NCBI GenBank assembly: GCA_003096535.1
Contig: QEKJ01000014.1
Span: forward strand, 1 to 64,000
Direction: 5' to 3'
Origin: Agathobaculum butyriciproducens
GTDB taxonomy: Bacteria; Bacillota; Clostridia; Oscillospirales; Butyricicoccaceae
DNA: 64,000 bases
Every line of letters starts with the position of its first letter. The first letter of the stretch is position 1. A model generated the notes under the pieces. The model was not told the origin of the DNA and made no database searches. It was given only the letters and a program-made list of their open reading frames with translations. This document shows, one piece after another, positions 25,680 to 36,756 of this stretch. Position numbers and translations under genes: made by a program.

Positions 25680-26723
25680 TTATGCGCCGAGCAAGCTCTG
25701 ATCAAAGGCGAACAGAGCCTCGTTGATTTCAAAGACGTTGTAGTTTCCATGCTCCACGAAATACTCCACGATAATGTCAAACTTGTTGGAATGGGAGAGC
25801 GCGAACCCCGCCTTCATGAGCATATCCTTCATTTCCGCAAGCGGCAGCTCAAGGGCAATGGCAAATGCAATGACTGTGGGCTTGGAAGGTTTGTAGGACT
25901 TGTCCGAACGGATCTTCGAGAAGAGCTTCCGATCAATATTTGCCTTCTTATAGCACTGTGCGTCCGTCATGTCGCGCTCATCAATCTTCCGCAGAAGCAT
26001 CTCTGAAAAGCTCTCGTCGATCTGTCCCAGTGCATCATCAAGGGTTGCCGCCTTTTTAGGGGCAACTGCCGCAGAGAAGGAAGGTGTGAGCTGTTCGATT
26101 GCAATTTCATGAACGGATGCCTCGCAAGGCATCGGCTCTTCCATCCGGAAGGTGTTCATTCTGCGCAGACGCTCGGAACGACTATCGGTATGTTCGTCCA
26201 CATAGCGGTCATCTATGTACGCTGCAATATCAGCAAACAACTTGCCGCTGATCTGATAGGCTTTACGGTCAAAAATGACAATGTATACTGTCATTTCGTT
26301 TTCAAGAAGGAAACTGCTGATGGTGTCAATTGCAACCTTGAGAGCCTGATCCTTCGGATAGCCGAAAATGCCGGAGGAGATCAAGGGGAATGCAACCGAT
26401 TCGCAGCCGTATTCCTTCGCCAGCATGAGCGAAGTCTGATAGCAGGAGATCAACAGTTCACGTTCACCATGCTGTCCATCGTACCAGCGCGGACCGACAG
26501 CGTGGATAATATATTTGCAGGGCAGCTTGTAGCCCTTTGTGATTTTTGCGTCCCCGGCTTCGCAGCCGCGGAGCGTTTCACATTCTGCCAGCAGCTCCGG
26601 TCCTGCAGCACGATGAATGCAGCCGTCCACACCGCCGCCACCAAGCAGCGACTCGTTGGCAGCGTTGACGATGGCGTCAACCTTCATTTTCGTAATGTCG
26701 TTTCTCACAACTTGGAGCGGCAT
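25680..26723 (-). CDS. Macro-domain protein with C-terminal HTH-like domain
   Basis: A 347-residue protein. Residues about 1-165 are a macro domain: [30 protein letters not shown], with the catalytic-loop region and the ISSGIFGYP phosphate loop. It binds ADP-ribose or related NAD metabolites and may hydrolyse O-acetyl- or protein-linked ADP-ribose. After a 75-residue linker, the last 110 residues form a helical domain ([45 protein letters not shown]) resembling an XRE-type HTH. ATG 26723 is chosen over GTG 26732 for spacing to AGAGG. First gene of the operon; a palindrome lies 38 nt upstream. Confidence 0.88.
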   Translation of the reverse strand: MPLQVVRNDITKMKVDAIVNAANESLLGGGGVDGCIHRAAGPELLAECETLRGCEAGDAKITKGYKLPCKYIIHAVGPRWYDGQHGERELLISCYQTSLMLAKEYGCESVAFPLISSGIFGYPKDQALKVAIDTISSFLLENEMTVYIVIFDRKAYQISGKLFADIAAYIDDRYVDEHTDSRSERLRRMNTFRMEEPMPCEASVHEIAIEQLTPSFSAAVAPKKAATLDDALGQIDESFSEMLLRKIDERDMTDAQCYKKANIDRKLFSKIRSDKSYKPSKPTVIAFAIALELPLAEMKDMLMKAGFALSHSNKFDIIVEYFVEHGNYNVFEINEALFAFDQSLLGA

Positions 26724-26760
26724 AATTTTCACATCCTCTTGATTTCCGTTTGAATCTATT

Positions 26761-26782
26761 GTAGTAAAACCGGTTTTACTAC
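26761..26782. promoter_or_regulatory. 22-bp perfect palindrome upstream of the macro-HTH gene
   Basis: GTAGTAAAAC followed by CG and then GTTTTACTAC, a perfect dyad 38-59 nt upstream of the macro start codon. Likely operator; the macro protein's own HTH is one candidate binder. The surrounding 26,783-27,060 is AT-rich with no gene seen. Confidence 0.7.
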
Positions 26783-27069
26783 AGGCACAATAACATTGCT
26801 TCCATGTTACAAAATCATTGCGGGTATCCTACTGATTTAAGTATAGTTCTTCTGTTTATTATCAGTTTACGCTAAAAGATAAATAAAATCAAACGTTATG
26901 CTGATTGTTTTATTTTCTTCCTTTATTCAGGGTGCTCCTTCTAAAGCAATCCCAACGGAGTATGACTTTGTGGTCAGAGTGGTAGAAAGTGAGTTCTATT
27001 CGCGATAGGGTAAAACTAAAACAGATACAATAAAAATAAGAAATTATTTTAATCAGTGAGGACAGAAAT

Positions 27070-27130
27070 TGAAGTGCACCCCATCTGTTAGATAGTATAT
27101 CATACTGTCTAACAAATAGGGTGCAGTTCA
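27070..27130. mobile_element. IS-derived palindromic mini-element
   Basis: A 61-bp imperfect palindrome. The left end TGAAGTGCACCCCATCTGTTAGATAGTA mirrors the right end TACTGTCTAACAAATAGGGTGCAGTTCA. It looks like two IS3/IS150-type inverted repeats joined end to end without a transposase. A related end is at 23.79 kb. Confidence 0.6.
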
Positions 27131-27147
27131 TTTTGCTGGACTTTTTC

Positions 27148-27190
27148 GACAGGCTGAAAGGAGAAACTGCGATTGCAGTTTCTCCTTTTT
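27148..27190. terminator. Bidirectional hairpin terminator
   Basis: aaaggagaaactgc/gcagtttctccttttt with a 3-nt loop, preceded by a cgacaggctga box like that in R1 elements. A-run and T-run on either side make it usable for the leftward VWA pseudogene. Confidence 0.8.
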
Positions 27191-27239
27191 ATGTCGGCGG
27201 CAGAGAAAATGATAACTTTTACAATATACTTGCACATGC

Positions 27240-28481
27240 TCACCCGGACAGCTCCCGAATCTCCTCCTGAATGAGTTTTCCGGCAGCGGTGGCAAGCTGG
27301 TCCATCCGCTGGATACGGACCAGATCCTGTCCATAGATCATCCGTGCGTCGGGGGCGCTGGTGTTCTCGCCCATAAAGACGGCAGCGACCCGGACGCCCT
27401 GCTGCCGCAAAGCACGGACCTCCTCAGCAGTGTCCTGCACGCCTGCTTCGCTATCGTAGCTGCGGCTGAGCGGCACCTTGCCGGTGGGGAGAATTTTGCG
27501 GCTGTCATCCGGGCTGGCATCGGTCAGCAGGATCAGCAGATGCCGATCCGCCGGAGCGGTATCCAGCAGCTTTCCTGCCATGCGCAGCGCCAGTCCGTCC
27601 CGATTCCAGCCGGCAGCAAAGTAATTGAAAATTTTTCTTTCCGCGTTTTTCTCACTGAAATCCTTGAGAATCCGCACGACAGTATAACCGCGCAGACTGC
27701 AGAAGCTGCTGACGCGGACCGGAATTCCGCAGGTAGCCAGACTGCGGGCCAGAATGTAGCCTTGCGCTGCGATAGTCTCCTGACAGTGCAGGCGTGAGGC
27801 CGAACCGTCCAGCAGTAAATCCACCGTAAAGCCGGGATTGTTTTCCTCCTCGCTGCGGAGAAATACCTTTCCGTCCTTCAGTACCGGAAGCCGCCAGATG
27901 CGCTGACTATCGACATGTCCCTGTCGGGCGGAAACGGCATCCGGCTGCTGCTGCACCTGCATGCAGTTGCGGATGTGCTCGGTCAGCCGCAGGATGGAGC
28001 TTTGATACAGGTCATTGTTTTTGAGGAAATCTGCACGGTTCCGTTCGGCCTGTTCGGCCGCCTGCTCGAAAAGATGCTGCACATCGGCACGCATGGTTTT
28101 GCCTTGCACCGTTTCACCGCGGGTAAACCAGAGGTGACAGCCGAGATGGTTTCCGGTGCAGAGCCGCTGTTCAATCAGCGCCAGCTCCCGCGGGGGATAC
28201 AGACTGCGGCCGAAACAGCCTTCCACATAATCCCGGTCCTCGTTTTCGCGGTCGCCGGATTCCAGCTGCGCGCGCAGTGCATTGGACGCCCGCACCATGC
28301 CGTTTTCTCCGGCCGCCGCAGAGCGGTCAATGGCCAGATCGTCGGTGCGGACCATTTCGGTCGTGAACAGCTTGGTCAGCAGCGGTACCCATCGCTCCCC
28401 GAAATGGAGGGTGAACGGCTTTTTTGTATGGGCAGTACCGTCAAAGCGCAGATATTTCCGGAAGGCTGTCCGTACTGCCAC
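27240..28481 (-). pseudogene. 5'-truncated NorD/CobT-like VWA protein
   Basis: 413 readable residues covering the middle and C-terminus of the MoxR-partner VWA family (nitric-oxide-reductase-activation/NorD-like). Seen are YVEGCFGRSLYPPRE, CTGNHLGCHL, VDLLLDGSASRL (MIDAS, Asp-Gly-Ser-Ala-Ser), YFAAGWNRDGLALR and ILLTDASPDDSRK. Family members I recall are about 600 residues, so roughly the first third is missing. Homology stops near 28.5 kb where an ABC-ATPase fragment begins on the other strand, and an in-frame stop follows at about 28.54 kb. The likely MoxR partner is at 30.2 kb on the same strand. Confidence 0.7.
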
Positions 28482-28496
28482 TGTCAGTTCCTCACC

Positions 28497-28752
28497 GCTC
28501 AGCGCATGGTCACTGCCCGAGCGTCTGCGGTTTTCGTATTATCGGTGGTATCTGCTCAATCCCAAGCTGCTGATCTGCTTTTTCCCGTTCGCGGGACAGG
28601 AATCGGCGCATCACAAGATGATCATTGATATGCTGGTGCTGTGCGCGCGGCGCGGCATGGCGGTCTGGATCATCTCCTCCGGCATTGACGCTATCTGTGA
28701 AAAAACCGATAACGAAGAGTTTCTGCGCCGTCTGCGCTACATCAAGGAATGA
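28497..28752 (+). pseudogene. 3' remnant of a sugar-type ABC transporter ATPase gene
   Basis: About 84 codons ending at a stop at 28750-28752. LRFSYYRWYLLNPKLLICFFPFAG resembles the Walker B region of RbsA/MglA-type ATPases (LARWLLxxPKxLILDEPTRG), with the acidic DEP lost. RRGMAVWIISSGIDAI matches the following strand. The 5' part is missing and the fragment abuts the truncated VWA gene, so this looks like a recombination junction. Confidence 0.55.
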
Positions 28753-28807
28753 TGTGTGCAGGCGGCGTTTTTCTTATCCAATCTGCACGACAACCGACCT
28801 CCGACTT

Positions 28808-28851
28808 TGTGGGAATCCCACATTGTGACAATCTGCGGAAACCGATATAAT
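28808..28851 (+). promoter_or_regulatory. TraX promoter with palindromic operator
   Basis: TTGTGA at 28823-28828 and TATAAT at 28846-28851 with a 17-bp spacer. Immediately upstream is the 7-bp-arm palindrome TGTGGGA-A-TCCCACA (28808-28822). Confidence 0.65.
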
Positions 28852-28947
28852 AGAACTGTAAAAGCATAGGAAACAAAGCGGTATTCGATCAGCGTCAATA
28901 CTCCTCCGGATGCCGCTTTCCGCAACAGTCGGAAAGGAGGGACTGTT

Positions 28948-29925
28948 ATGACCGAACTGATGCTGAAGCTTGCCGCGTTCCTTGCGATGGTGATTGACCA
29001 TGCGGCGGCGTGCCGTCTGGACAGGGTGTTTTTTCCGGCGTTTAGCAAGGTGTATGTGATTTCCAGAGCAATCGGACGCATGGCGTTTCCGATTTATACC
29101 TTCTGTCTGGTCGAAGGATTCCGCCACAGCCATGATCTCCGCCGATACGGCGGGCGTCTGCTGCTGCTCGGGGTCATCTCGCAGCTTCCGTATGCGTTTA
29201 CGCTCAACCGTGGGTATCTCGAGCCCGCGTTCGGAGAGGTGTTTCCCGCCGATCCGAGTCGGGCGTTCCGAAACTTAAATATTCTGTTTACGCTGTTTAT
29301 CGGGCTGGTTCTGCTGGTTTTCTTCCATAAAAAGCCGCTGGCGCGGGTGATTCAGTCCAAAGGGTTTGCGGTGTTCCTGCTCGCCTGCGGCGGCTTCGCG
29401 GTCTATACGGCGGAGCCGGAGTTTGACTCGCGTTTCCGTCGGCTGTGCACCGTGCTGCTCCTTGCCTCGGCAATCGCGGTCGCGCTGCTGCACGTTTGGC
29501 GAAAGCACCTTGCCCTGCGGGATTGGCTCGCGCGGTTTGCGGTGCTCGTGTTTGCTGTGCTGCTGTTTGAGCGGTATCCGCTTGCGCATCTCCGGTGCAA
29601 CATCGATTACGGTGTATGGGGAATTTTGCTGATTTTGTGCCTGTCGTATGCCGAGAGCCGATGGAGCCGCGCGCTTGTTGTTTTACTCTGGGGTGCGCTG
29701 TTTTATTCCTCGCTCGGTATGCCGGATTGGGGTTCGATCCGCGGCACGGCGGCGGCAGCGCTCCTTCTGCTGCTGTACAACGGCGAGCGCAGCCGGAAAC
29801 CGCACCCGAAGCTGAACAAAGCCTTTTATGCGGCGTATCCGCTGCACCTCGTGGTGATCTGGGCGATGGTGATTGCAGCGGAAGGTCCGCTGACGCAGCT
29901 CAAGCTGTTGAAGTATTATTTGTAA
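28948..29925 (+). CDS. TraX-family membrane protein
   Basis: A 325-residue polytopic protein with 8-10 hydrophobic segments. The family start KLAAFLAMVIDHAA, then IGRMAFPIYTFCLVEGF and a late YPLHLVVIWAM are TraX/acyltransferase-3-like features. TraX acetylates F pilin in plasmids, but chromosomal copies in Firmicutes probably acylate something else, possibly envelope material. GGAAAGGAGG precedes the ATG. It sits between the two parts of a split MoxR/VWA pair. Confidence 0.85.
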   Translation: MTELMLKLAAFLAMVIDHAAACRLDRVFFPAFSKVYVISRAIGRMAFPIYTFCLVEGFRHSHDLRRYGGRLLLLGVISQLPYAFTLNRGYLEPAFGEVFPADPSRAFRNLNILFTLFIGLVLLVFFHKKPLARVIQSKGFAVFLLACGGFAVYTAEPEFDSRFRRLCTVLLLASAIAVALLHVWRKHLALRDWLARFAVLVFAVLLFERYPLAHLRCNIDYGVWGILLILCLSYAESRWSRALVVLLWGALFYSSLGMPDWGSIRGTAAAALLLLLYNGERSRKPHPKLNKAFYAAYPLHLVVIWAMVIAAEGPLTQLKLLKYYL

Positions 29926-29928
29926 ATC

Positions 29929-29970
29929 GCAAAAAACAGACCGACAGAGTGAATGTCGGTCTGTTTTTTG
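29929..29970 (+). terminator. Intrinsic terminator after TraX
   Basis: Stem gcaaaaaacagaccgaca/tgtcggtctgttttttgc with a short loop, 4 nt after the stop. Confidence 0.92.
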
Positions 29971-29980
29971 CAGGCTTTAA

Positions 29981-30095
29981 GCAGAAATTTTGTATTCTGA
30001 TTTTGGCTTCGGTTCCTTGCGCGAGTTCCGTCCGCGCCTTATCAGTATGCAAAATTTATTCGCAAATCGCTCTTGTTCAATTATACGGTATTGCC
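29981..30095. mobile_element. MITE copy lacking its left terminal repeat
   Basis: Shares gaaatttt...ctgattt and the right portion caaaattt.ttcgcaaatcgctcttgttcaattat.cggtattgcc with the MITE at 47.4 kb. The right terminal repeat is intact but the left is absent. TTTAA flanks both sides (29976-29980 and 30096-30100). Confidence 0.6.
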
Positions 30096-30172
30096 TTTAA
30101 AATTTACCTTTTCTACATACGCCGGAAACCCGGCTGCAGCCTAATGCACAACCGGGTTTCTGGGCAGAATGT

Positions 30173-31666
30173 TTAGGATTCTTCGTTTCTTGCGGATTCA
30201 ATATTCTGCAGAAGCTGTTTCTGCGTATCATCGAACAGCAGGCGCTTGTTATGCGCGAAATACGCATCGCACCCGAAGTTCTGGATAAACCACGAGGTAA
30301 ACCAGTTCGCAGTCAGTTCGGTAGCGAACAGCACCAACTCCTGCGAGTCCGGAATGGCGGCATCGAGGAAGGCAAATGCGTTTGCCAGTTCGGCATCGGT
30401 CTTGTCTGCGGCGGCTGCGCGTGCGTCCACATCGGAGGAGAAAAGCGCCTTCAGACGGTCAAACTGCTGATCCTCGGGTACTTTTTCAAGCATGAGCGTC
30501 TGCCGGTAGGCATCCAGACGCTCCACCTCGCGGGAGGCGACATAGAGCGCGTCCTTGTCGGACGAGCCGCCGTTTCGCTTGTCTGCAAGCGCGGCACGTT
30601 TTTCATCCGGCAGGGAAGAGATGGCTTTTTCGCCTTCTCGGATGGCGAGCAGGTCGGCGTGAAGCGCATCGGTCAGCGCATCCAGACGGTACGCGTCACG
30701 GGCACCGTCCGCCAGCCTGCTCAGCAGCAGACCGAGTACGCCCAGCTTTTCGTCAAACGGCGCGTCCCGCAGTTCGGAAGCGCGAACCGGCTCCCAGGTG
30801 CCGGAAAGCAGCTCATCCACGCGGTAAACCTGCTTGTATTTGTTATAAAGCTGCAGATAATTCGCAAAATCACTTGCCACCTGCGGCAGCTGCAAATACT
30901 GCTCCACAACCTGACGATCAACCGGAATACCCAGCGACTCGTACACCTGCATCAGCTCGGACAAATCCTCCCAGCCGCGTGCGGTGACAAACTGCAGTCC
31001 GTCGGCGGTGGCCTCTATGCGGTAAAAATGCTCGCGCCGGATCTCAAGATAGGACAGGATGGCACCATGGATGCCGCGTCGGTACGCGTACTCCTTCCAC
31101 ACGCCAAAATCCTCTTCAATGTCGATTTTTTTAACGCGGTCGAGCGTTACCACGTCAAATTCCCGCACGGATTTGTTGTATTCCGGCGGATTTCCGGCCG
31201 CTACGACCACCCATCCAGCGGGCAGCTGCTGGTTGCCGAAGGTCTTGCACTGCAGAAACTGCAGCATCATCGGCGTGAGCGTCTCGGAAATGCAGTTGAT
31301 CTCATCGAGGAACAGAATGCCTTCTTTTACGTCTGTGCGTTCCATTTCGCGGTACACCGAAGCGATAATCTCGCTCATCGTGTAGGCGGTGACTGTGCGT
31401 TCCTCGCCGCCGAGCATCACCTTGTCGATGAACGGCAGACCGAGCGCGGACTGGCGCGTGTGGTGCGTCAGCGTGTAGGAGACAAGGCCGACGCCGGTCT
31501 CCTCGGCAATCTGCTGCATGATCTGCGTTTTGCCGATGCCCGGAGGTCCCATCAGCAGGATTGGCCGCTGCCGAATCGGCGGAATGCGATACGCGCCGAA
31601 TTCATCGGTCGCGAGATACGCCTTGAGTGCGTTTTTGATTTCGTTTTTTGCTCTCTTTATGTTCAT
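30173..31666 (-). CDS. MoxR-type AAA+ ATPase
   Basis: A 497-residue ATPase. Walker A is MGPPGIGKT near residue 40, Walker B is ILFLDEINCI, sensor 1 is VVAAGNPPE, and DRVKKIDI follows. Then comes a long helical C-terminal region. MoxR ATPases with VWA partners act as chaperone-like remodelers of metalloenzymes or other complexes. ATG 31666 is chosen because GAGGAA lies upstream. The expected VWA partner is not adjacent; a truncated one lies at 27.2-28.5 kb. Confidence 0.85.
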   Translation of the reverse strand: MNIKRAKNEIKNALKAYLATDEFGAYRIPPIRQRPILLMGPPGIGKTQIMQQIAEETGVGLVSYTLTHHTRQSALGLPFIDKVMLGGEERTVTAYTMSEIIASVYREMERTDVKEGILFLDEINCISETLTPMMLQFLQCKTFGNQQLPAGWVVVAAGNPPEYNKSVREFDVVTLDRVKKIDIEEDFGVWKEYAYRRGIHGAILSYLEIRREHFYRIEATADGLQFVTARGWEDLSELMQVYESLGIPVDRQVVEQYLQLPQVASDFANYLQLYNKYKQVYRVDELLSGTWEPVRASELRDAPFDEKLGVLGLLLSRLADGARDAYRLDALTDALHADLLAIREGEKAISSLPDEKRAALADKRNGGSSDKDALYVASREVERLDAYRQTLMLEKVPEDQQFDRLKALFSSDVDARAAAADKTDAELANAFAFLDAAIPDSQELVLFATELTANWFTSWFIQNFGCDAYFAHNKRLLFDDTQKQLLQNIESARNEES

Positions 31667-31680
31667 GATAGTTCCTCGAA

Positions 31681-32481
31681 TCACTCAAATTGATCCAGAA
31701 AATTATGTTTACCGTTCGCATCGCGCCAGCCGAGCAGCTTGGCGGTATCGACGTTCTTGACCGCGTTGAAGATATTCGCTTCGATCTGCGGGTTGTTTGC
31801 CGCGAGAGACGCGATCAGCTGCTTGATTTCCGCGCGTTTGGTGTCGCTTTCCAGCTTTTTTGCCGGACAGTCGCACGGCAGAAAGGTCAGACCGCAATAT
31901 TCCGCCCAGTCGAGGACACCCTGCTCGCGCGTGAAATACAGCGGACGGATCAGCTCCATGCCCTCGTAATTCTTGGCCTTGACGCGCGGCAGCATGGCCT
32001 GCACCTGACCGCCGTAGATCAGTCCCATCAGCACGGTGCCGATGGCATCATCATAGTGATGACCGAGCGCGATCTTGTTGCAGCCGCGCTTGCGTGCTTC
32101 GGTGTACAGATAGCCGCGGCGCATCTTTGCGCACAGGAAGCACGGATGCTCGGCAGAATGCACCCCTGCCACGCGCAGCACATCGGTATCGAAAATTTCG
32201 AGCGGAATGTCCAGCCGTTTCGCGTTTTCCTCGAGGTGCTTGCGGCCCTCCGGCGCATAACCCGGGTCCATTGCAAGGAACACGAGGTCAAAATCCACCG
32301 TGTGCTGCAAATCCTGCAGCAGCAGTGCCAGCAGCATGGAATCCTTGCCGCCGGAGATGCAGACCGCAACCTTATCGCTCGGTTTTACCAGTCCATATGC
32401 TTTTACCGCGTCCACGAACGGCTTGCGCAGTGTACGCACAAATTCGCTTTGCAGCGTTCTTTTTATCTCTTTTGCAGTCAT
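31681..32481 (-). CDS. TtcA-family tRNA thiolation-like ATPase
   Basis: A 266-residue PP-loop ATPase with SGGKDSMLLALLLQ. The CFLC pair and a later Cys in PCDCPA are candidate iron-sulfur ligands. ALGHHYDDAIGTVLM parallels TtcA. Related enzymes 2-thiolate cytidine-32 of tRNA, but the Firmicute branch is broad, so the exact product is uncertain. It overlaps the upstream SDR gene by 4 nt and precedes the MoxR gene by 14 nt, suggesting one transcript. Confidence 0.82.
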   Translation of the reverse strand: MTAKEIKRTLQSEFVRTLRKPFVDAVKAYGLVKPSDKVAVCISGGKDSMLLALLLQDLQHTVDFDLVFLAMDPGYAPEGRKHLEENAKRLDIPLEIFDTDVLRVAGVHSAEHPCFLCAKMRRGYLYTEARKRGCNKIALGHHYDDAIGTVLMGLIYGGQVQAMLPRVKAKNYEGMELIRPLYFTREQGVLDWAEYCGLTFLPCDCPAKKLESDTKRAEIKQLIASLAANNPQIEANIFNAVKNVDTAKLLGWRDANGKHNFLDQFE

Positions 32482-33233
32482 TTTGCGCCCTTCTTATGCT
32501 GAAAATGATAGGTGATACGGGCAAGAATGCTGTCCGGCGCGAAATGCCGCGCCAGTGTCATGGCCTTCATGGCTGCACCCGGAACGACAACTGCCTTGCC
32601 TGCAAACAGGCCGTCAACAGCTTCGCGCGCCACACGCTCTGCCGACAGACCGGAGAGCGAAAACCGCACGCCTGCGACCTTGTTGAACTCGGTGTCCACC
32701 GGTCCCGGACAGAGGGCGCACACACGCACCGGAGAGCCGGCGCGGCGCAGCTCCTCGCGCAAGGCTTCTGTCAGGCGCAGAACATAGTTTTTGGTGGCGT
32801 AATAGGTCGCCATCAGCGGTCCCGGCAAAAATCCCGCCGAGGATGACACGTTGAGAATGTAGCCGCGTCCGCGCTGCACAAAATCCCGCACAGCCAGCTT
32901 GGTGAGAATGTGTACGGCACGCACGTTGGTGTCGATCATGCGCAGTTCCTCATCCAGATCGGCGGTGACAAACTCGCCGAACAGGCCGAAACCCGCGTTG
33001 TTGATCACGACCTCCAGTTCCTCGCTCTGTACGGCCTCGTACAGCAGACGGCATTCCTGCTCGTCCGACACGTCCGCCGCGATGATGCGGCACGGTACCG
33101 GCAGCTCTGCCGCCAGTTCGCGCAGGCGTTCCTCTCTGCGGGCGCACAGGATCAGCTCGTAGCCGCGTGCCGCCAGCAGGCGCGCCATTTCGCGTCCCAG
33201 TCCAGAGGACGCACCCGTGATGAGTGCTTTCAT
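32478..33233 (-). CDS. Short-chain dehydrogenase/reductase
   Basis: A 251-residue classical SDR. ITGASSGLG is the NAD(P)-binding TGxxxGxG, the NNAG-containing segment is VVINNAGFG, and the active site is NVSSSAGF with YYATKNYVL (Ser, Tyr, Lys). The Arg-rich end of the second strand (CARREER) favours NADP. Substrate unknown. First gene of the SDR-ttcA-MoxR run. Confidence 0.9.
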   Translation of the reverse strand: MKALITGASSGLGREMARLLAARGYELILCARREERLRELAAELPVPCRIIAADVSDEQECRLLYEAVQSEELEVVINNAGFGLFGEFVTADLDEELRMIDTNVRAVHILTKLAVRDFVQRGRGYILNVSSSAGFLPGPLMATYYATKNYVLRLTEALREELRRAGSPVRVCALCPGPVDTEFNKVAGVRFSLSGLSAERVAREAVDGLFAGKAVVVPGAAMKAMTLARHFAPDSILARITYHFQHKKGAK

Positions 33234-33466
33234 GCAAATTCCCTCCGTTTTGCTCTGATATTCATATACTATATAGTATCATGATGCGTTGTCCGCGTCA
33301 ATTCATGCCGTTCGTCACATTCTGTACAAATTTGCGGCCGGTTACGGGTTTACCCCGATTTCGCTTTTCAATAAGATGGGAGAATGGTATAATAATGATG
33401 AAGTATGACAGCTTATTTTTACAATGGATAATTTTTCGCCAGAAGCCGAAGATAGGAGGGGCGAAT

Positions 33467-35737
<2,271 letters not shown>

Positions 35738-35792
35738 GGCAATACCGCATAATTTCCGCAAAGCACCGCAGTCTTAATTGTGCGGTGTTGCC
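35738..35792. mobile_element. 55-bp MITE with ATAA target duplication
   Basis: 17-bp terminal inverted repeats (GGCAATACCGCATAATT and AATTGTGCGGTGTTGCC, two mismatches) enclose 21 bp. Flanked by ATAA at 35734-35737 and 35793-35796. The left ATAA contains the last bases of the RNase R stop codon. The interior matches the left part of the 194-bp MITE at 47.4 kb in reverse orientation. Confidence 0.78.
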
Positions 35793-35815
35793 ATAAGTAT
35801 AGGAGAGAATCTTTT

Positions 35816-36685
35816 ATGTCCAATAAAGTAACCGTTGCTGCGATTCAGATGACCTACGGTCTGGAAGAAGCCTGCGAAAAGGTCCGCGAAGCGGCATCTC
35901 AGGGGGCGCAGATCATTCTGCTGCCCGAACTGTTTGAAAACTGGTATTTCTGTCAGGAAAAAAGCTACGAGAACTACCATTTAGCGACAACACTCGAGGA
36001 AAATCCGGCGGTCCGCGAGATGCAGACCATTGCCCGTGATTTCAAGGTCGTCATTCCGGTCAGCTACTACGAGCGGGTCGGCGAGACCACGTTCAACACG
36101 GTGGCTGTCATTGACGCGGACGGCACGATCATGGGTCAGTATCGCAAGACCCACATTCCGGATGACCATTTTTATCAGGAAAAGTTCTATTTTACGCCCG
36201 GAAATACCGGCTTCAAGGTCTGGGATACGGCTTATGCGAAAATCGGCGTCGGTATCTGCTGGGACCAGTGGTTCCCGGAGTCCGCGCGCTGCATGGCGCT
36301 GCAGGGCGCGGAACTGCTGTTCTACCCGACCGCCATCGGTTCCGAGCCGATTCTCGACTGCGATTCCATGCCGCACTGGCGGCGCTGCATGCAGGGTCAC
36401 GCGGCGGCGAACATTATGCCGCTGATCGCGGCAAACCGCATCGGCACCGAAACCGTCAAGCCGACCGAGGATAACCAGCACCAGTCGTCCTCGCTGACGT
36501 TCTACGGCTCGTCCTTCATCGCGGATGAAACCGGCGCGCTTGTCGAGCAGGCTGACCGCGAAAACGCAGGCGTGCTGACGCATACGTTCGATCTGGATGA
36601 AATTCGTGAGATGCGCCGTTCGTGGGGTGTCTACCGTGACCGGAGACCGGAAATGTATGGTGCAATGCGCGGCTACGGTTTATAA
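35816..36685 (+). CDS. aguB: N-carbamoylputrescine amidase
   Basis: A 289-residue carbon-nitrogen hydrolase with the Glu-Lys-Cys triad: LLPELFENW (Glu), YRKTHIPDD (Lys) and GVGICWDQWFPE (Cys). QSSSLTFYGSSFIADETG and RRSWGVYRDRRP are typical of AguB. It converts N-carbamoylputrescine to putrescine, CO2 and ammonia. No agmatine deiminase gene is in the window. AGGAGAG precedes ATG 35816. Confidence 0.9.
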   Translation: MSNKVTVAAIQMTYGLEEACEKVREAASQGAQIILLPELFENWYFCQEKSYENYHLATTLEENPAVREMQTIARDFKVVIPVSYYERVGETTFNTVAVIDADGTIMGQYRKTHIPDDHFYQEKFYFTPGNTGFKVWDTAYAKIGVGICWDQWFPESARCMALQGAELLFYPTAIGSEPILDCDSMPHWRRCMQGHAAANIMPLIAANRIGTETVKPTEDNQHQSSSLTFYGSSFIADETGALVEQADRENAGVLTHTFDLDEIREMRRSWGVYRDRRPEMYGAMRGYGL

Positions 36686-36703
36686 AATGGAAAATTCCAT
36701 TCA

Positions 36704-36742
36704 CAAAAAACGCAGACTGAGAATATTCTCAGTCTGCGTTTT
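36704..36742. terminator. Bidirectional terminator between aguB and the dlt-like operon
   Basis: aaaacgcagactgagaa/ttctcagtctgcgtttt stem with a minimal loop and A/T runs on both sides, serving two convergent units. Confidence 0.9.
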
Positions 36743-36756
36743 CTATATCATAGATA

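Noticed and set aside
23775..27130. Complete insertion sequence or composite transposon
   Set aside because: Only end-like sequences are present; no transposase and no clear target duplication could be identified.
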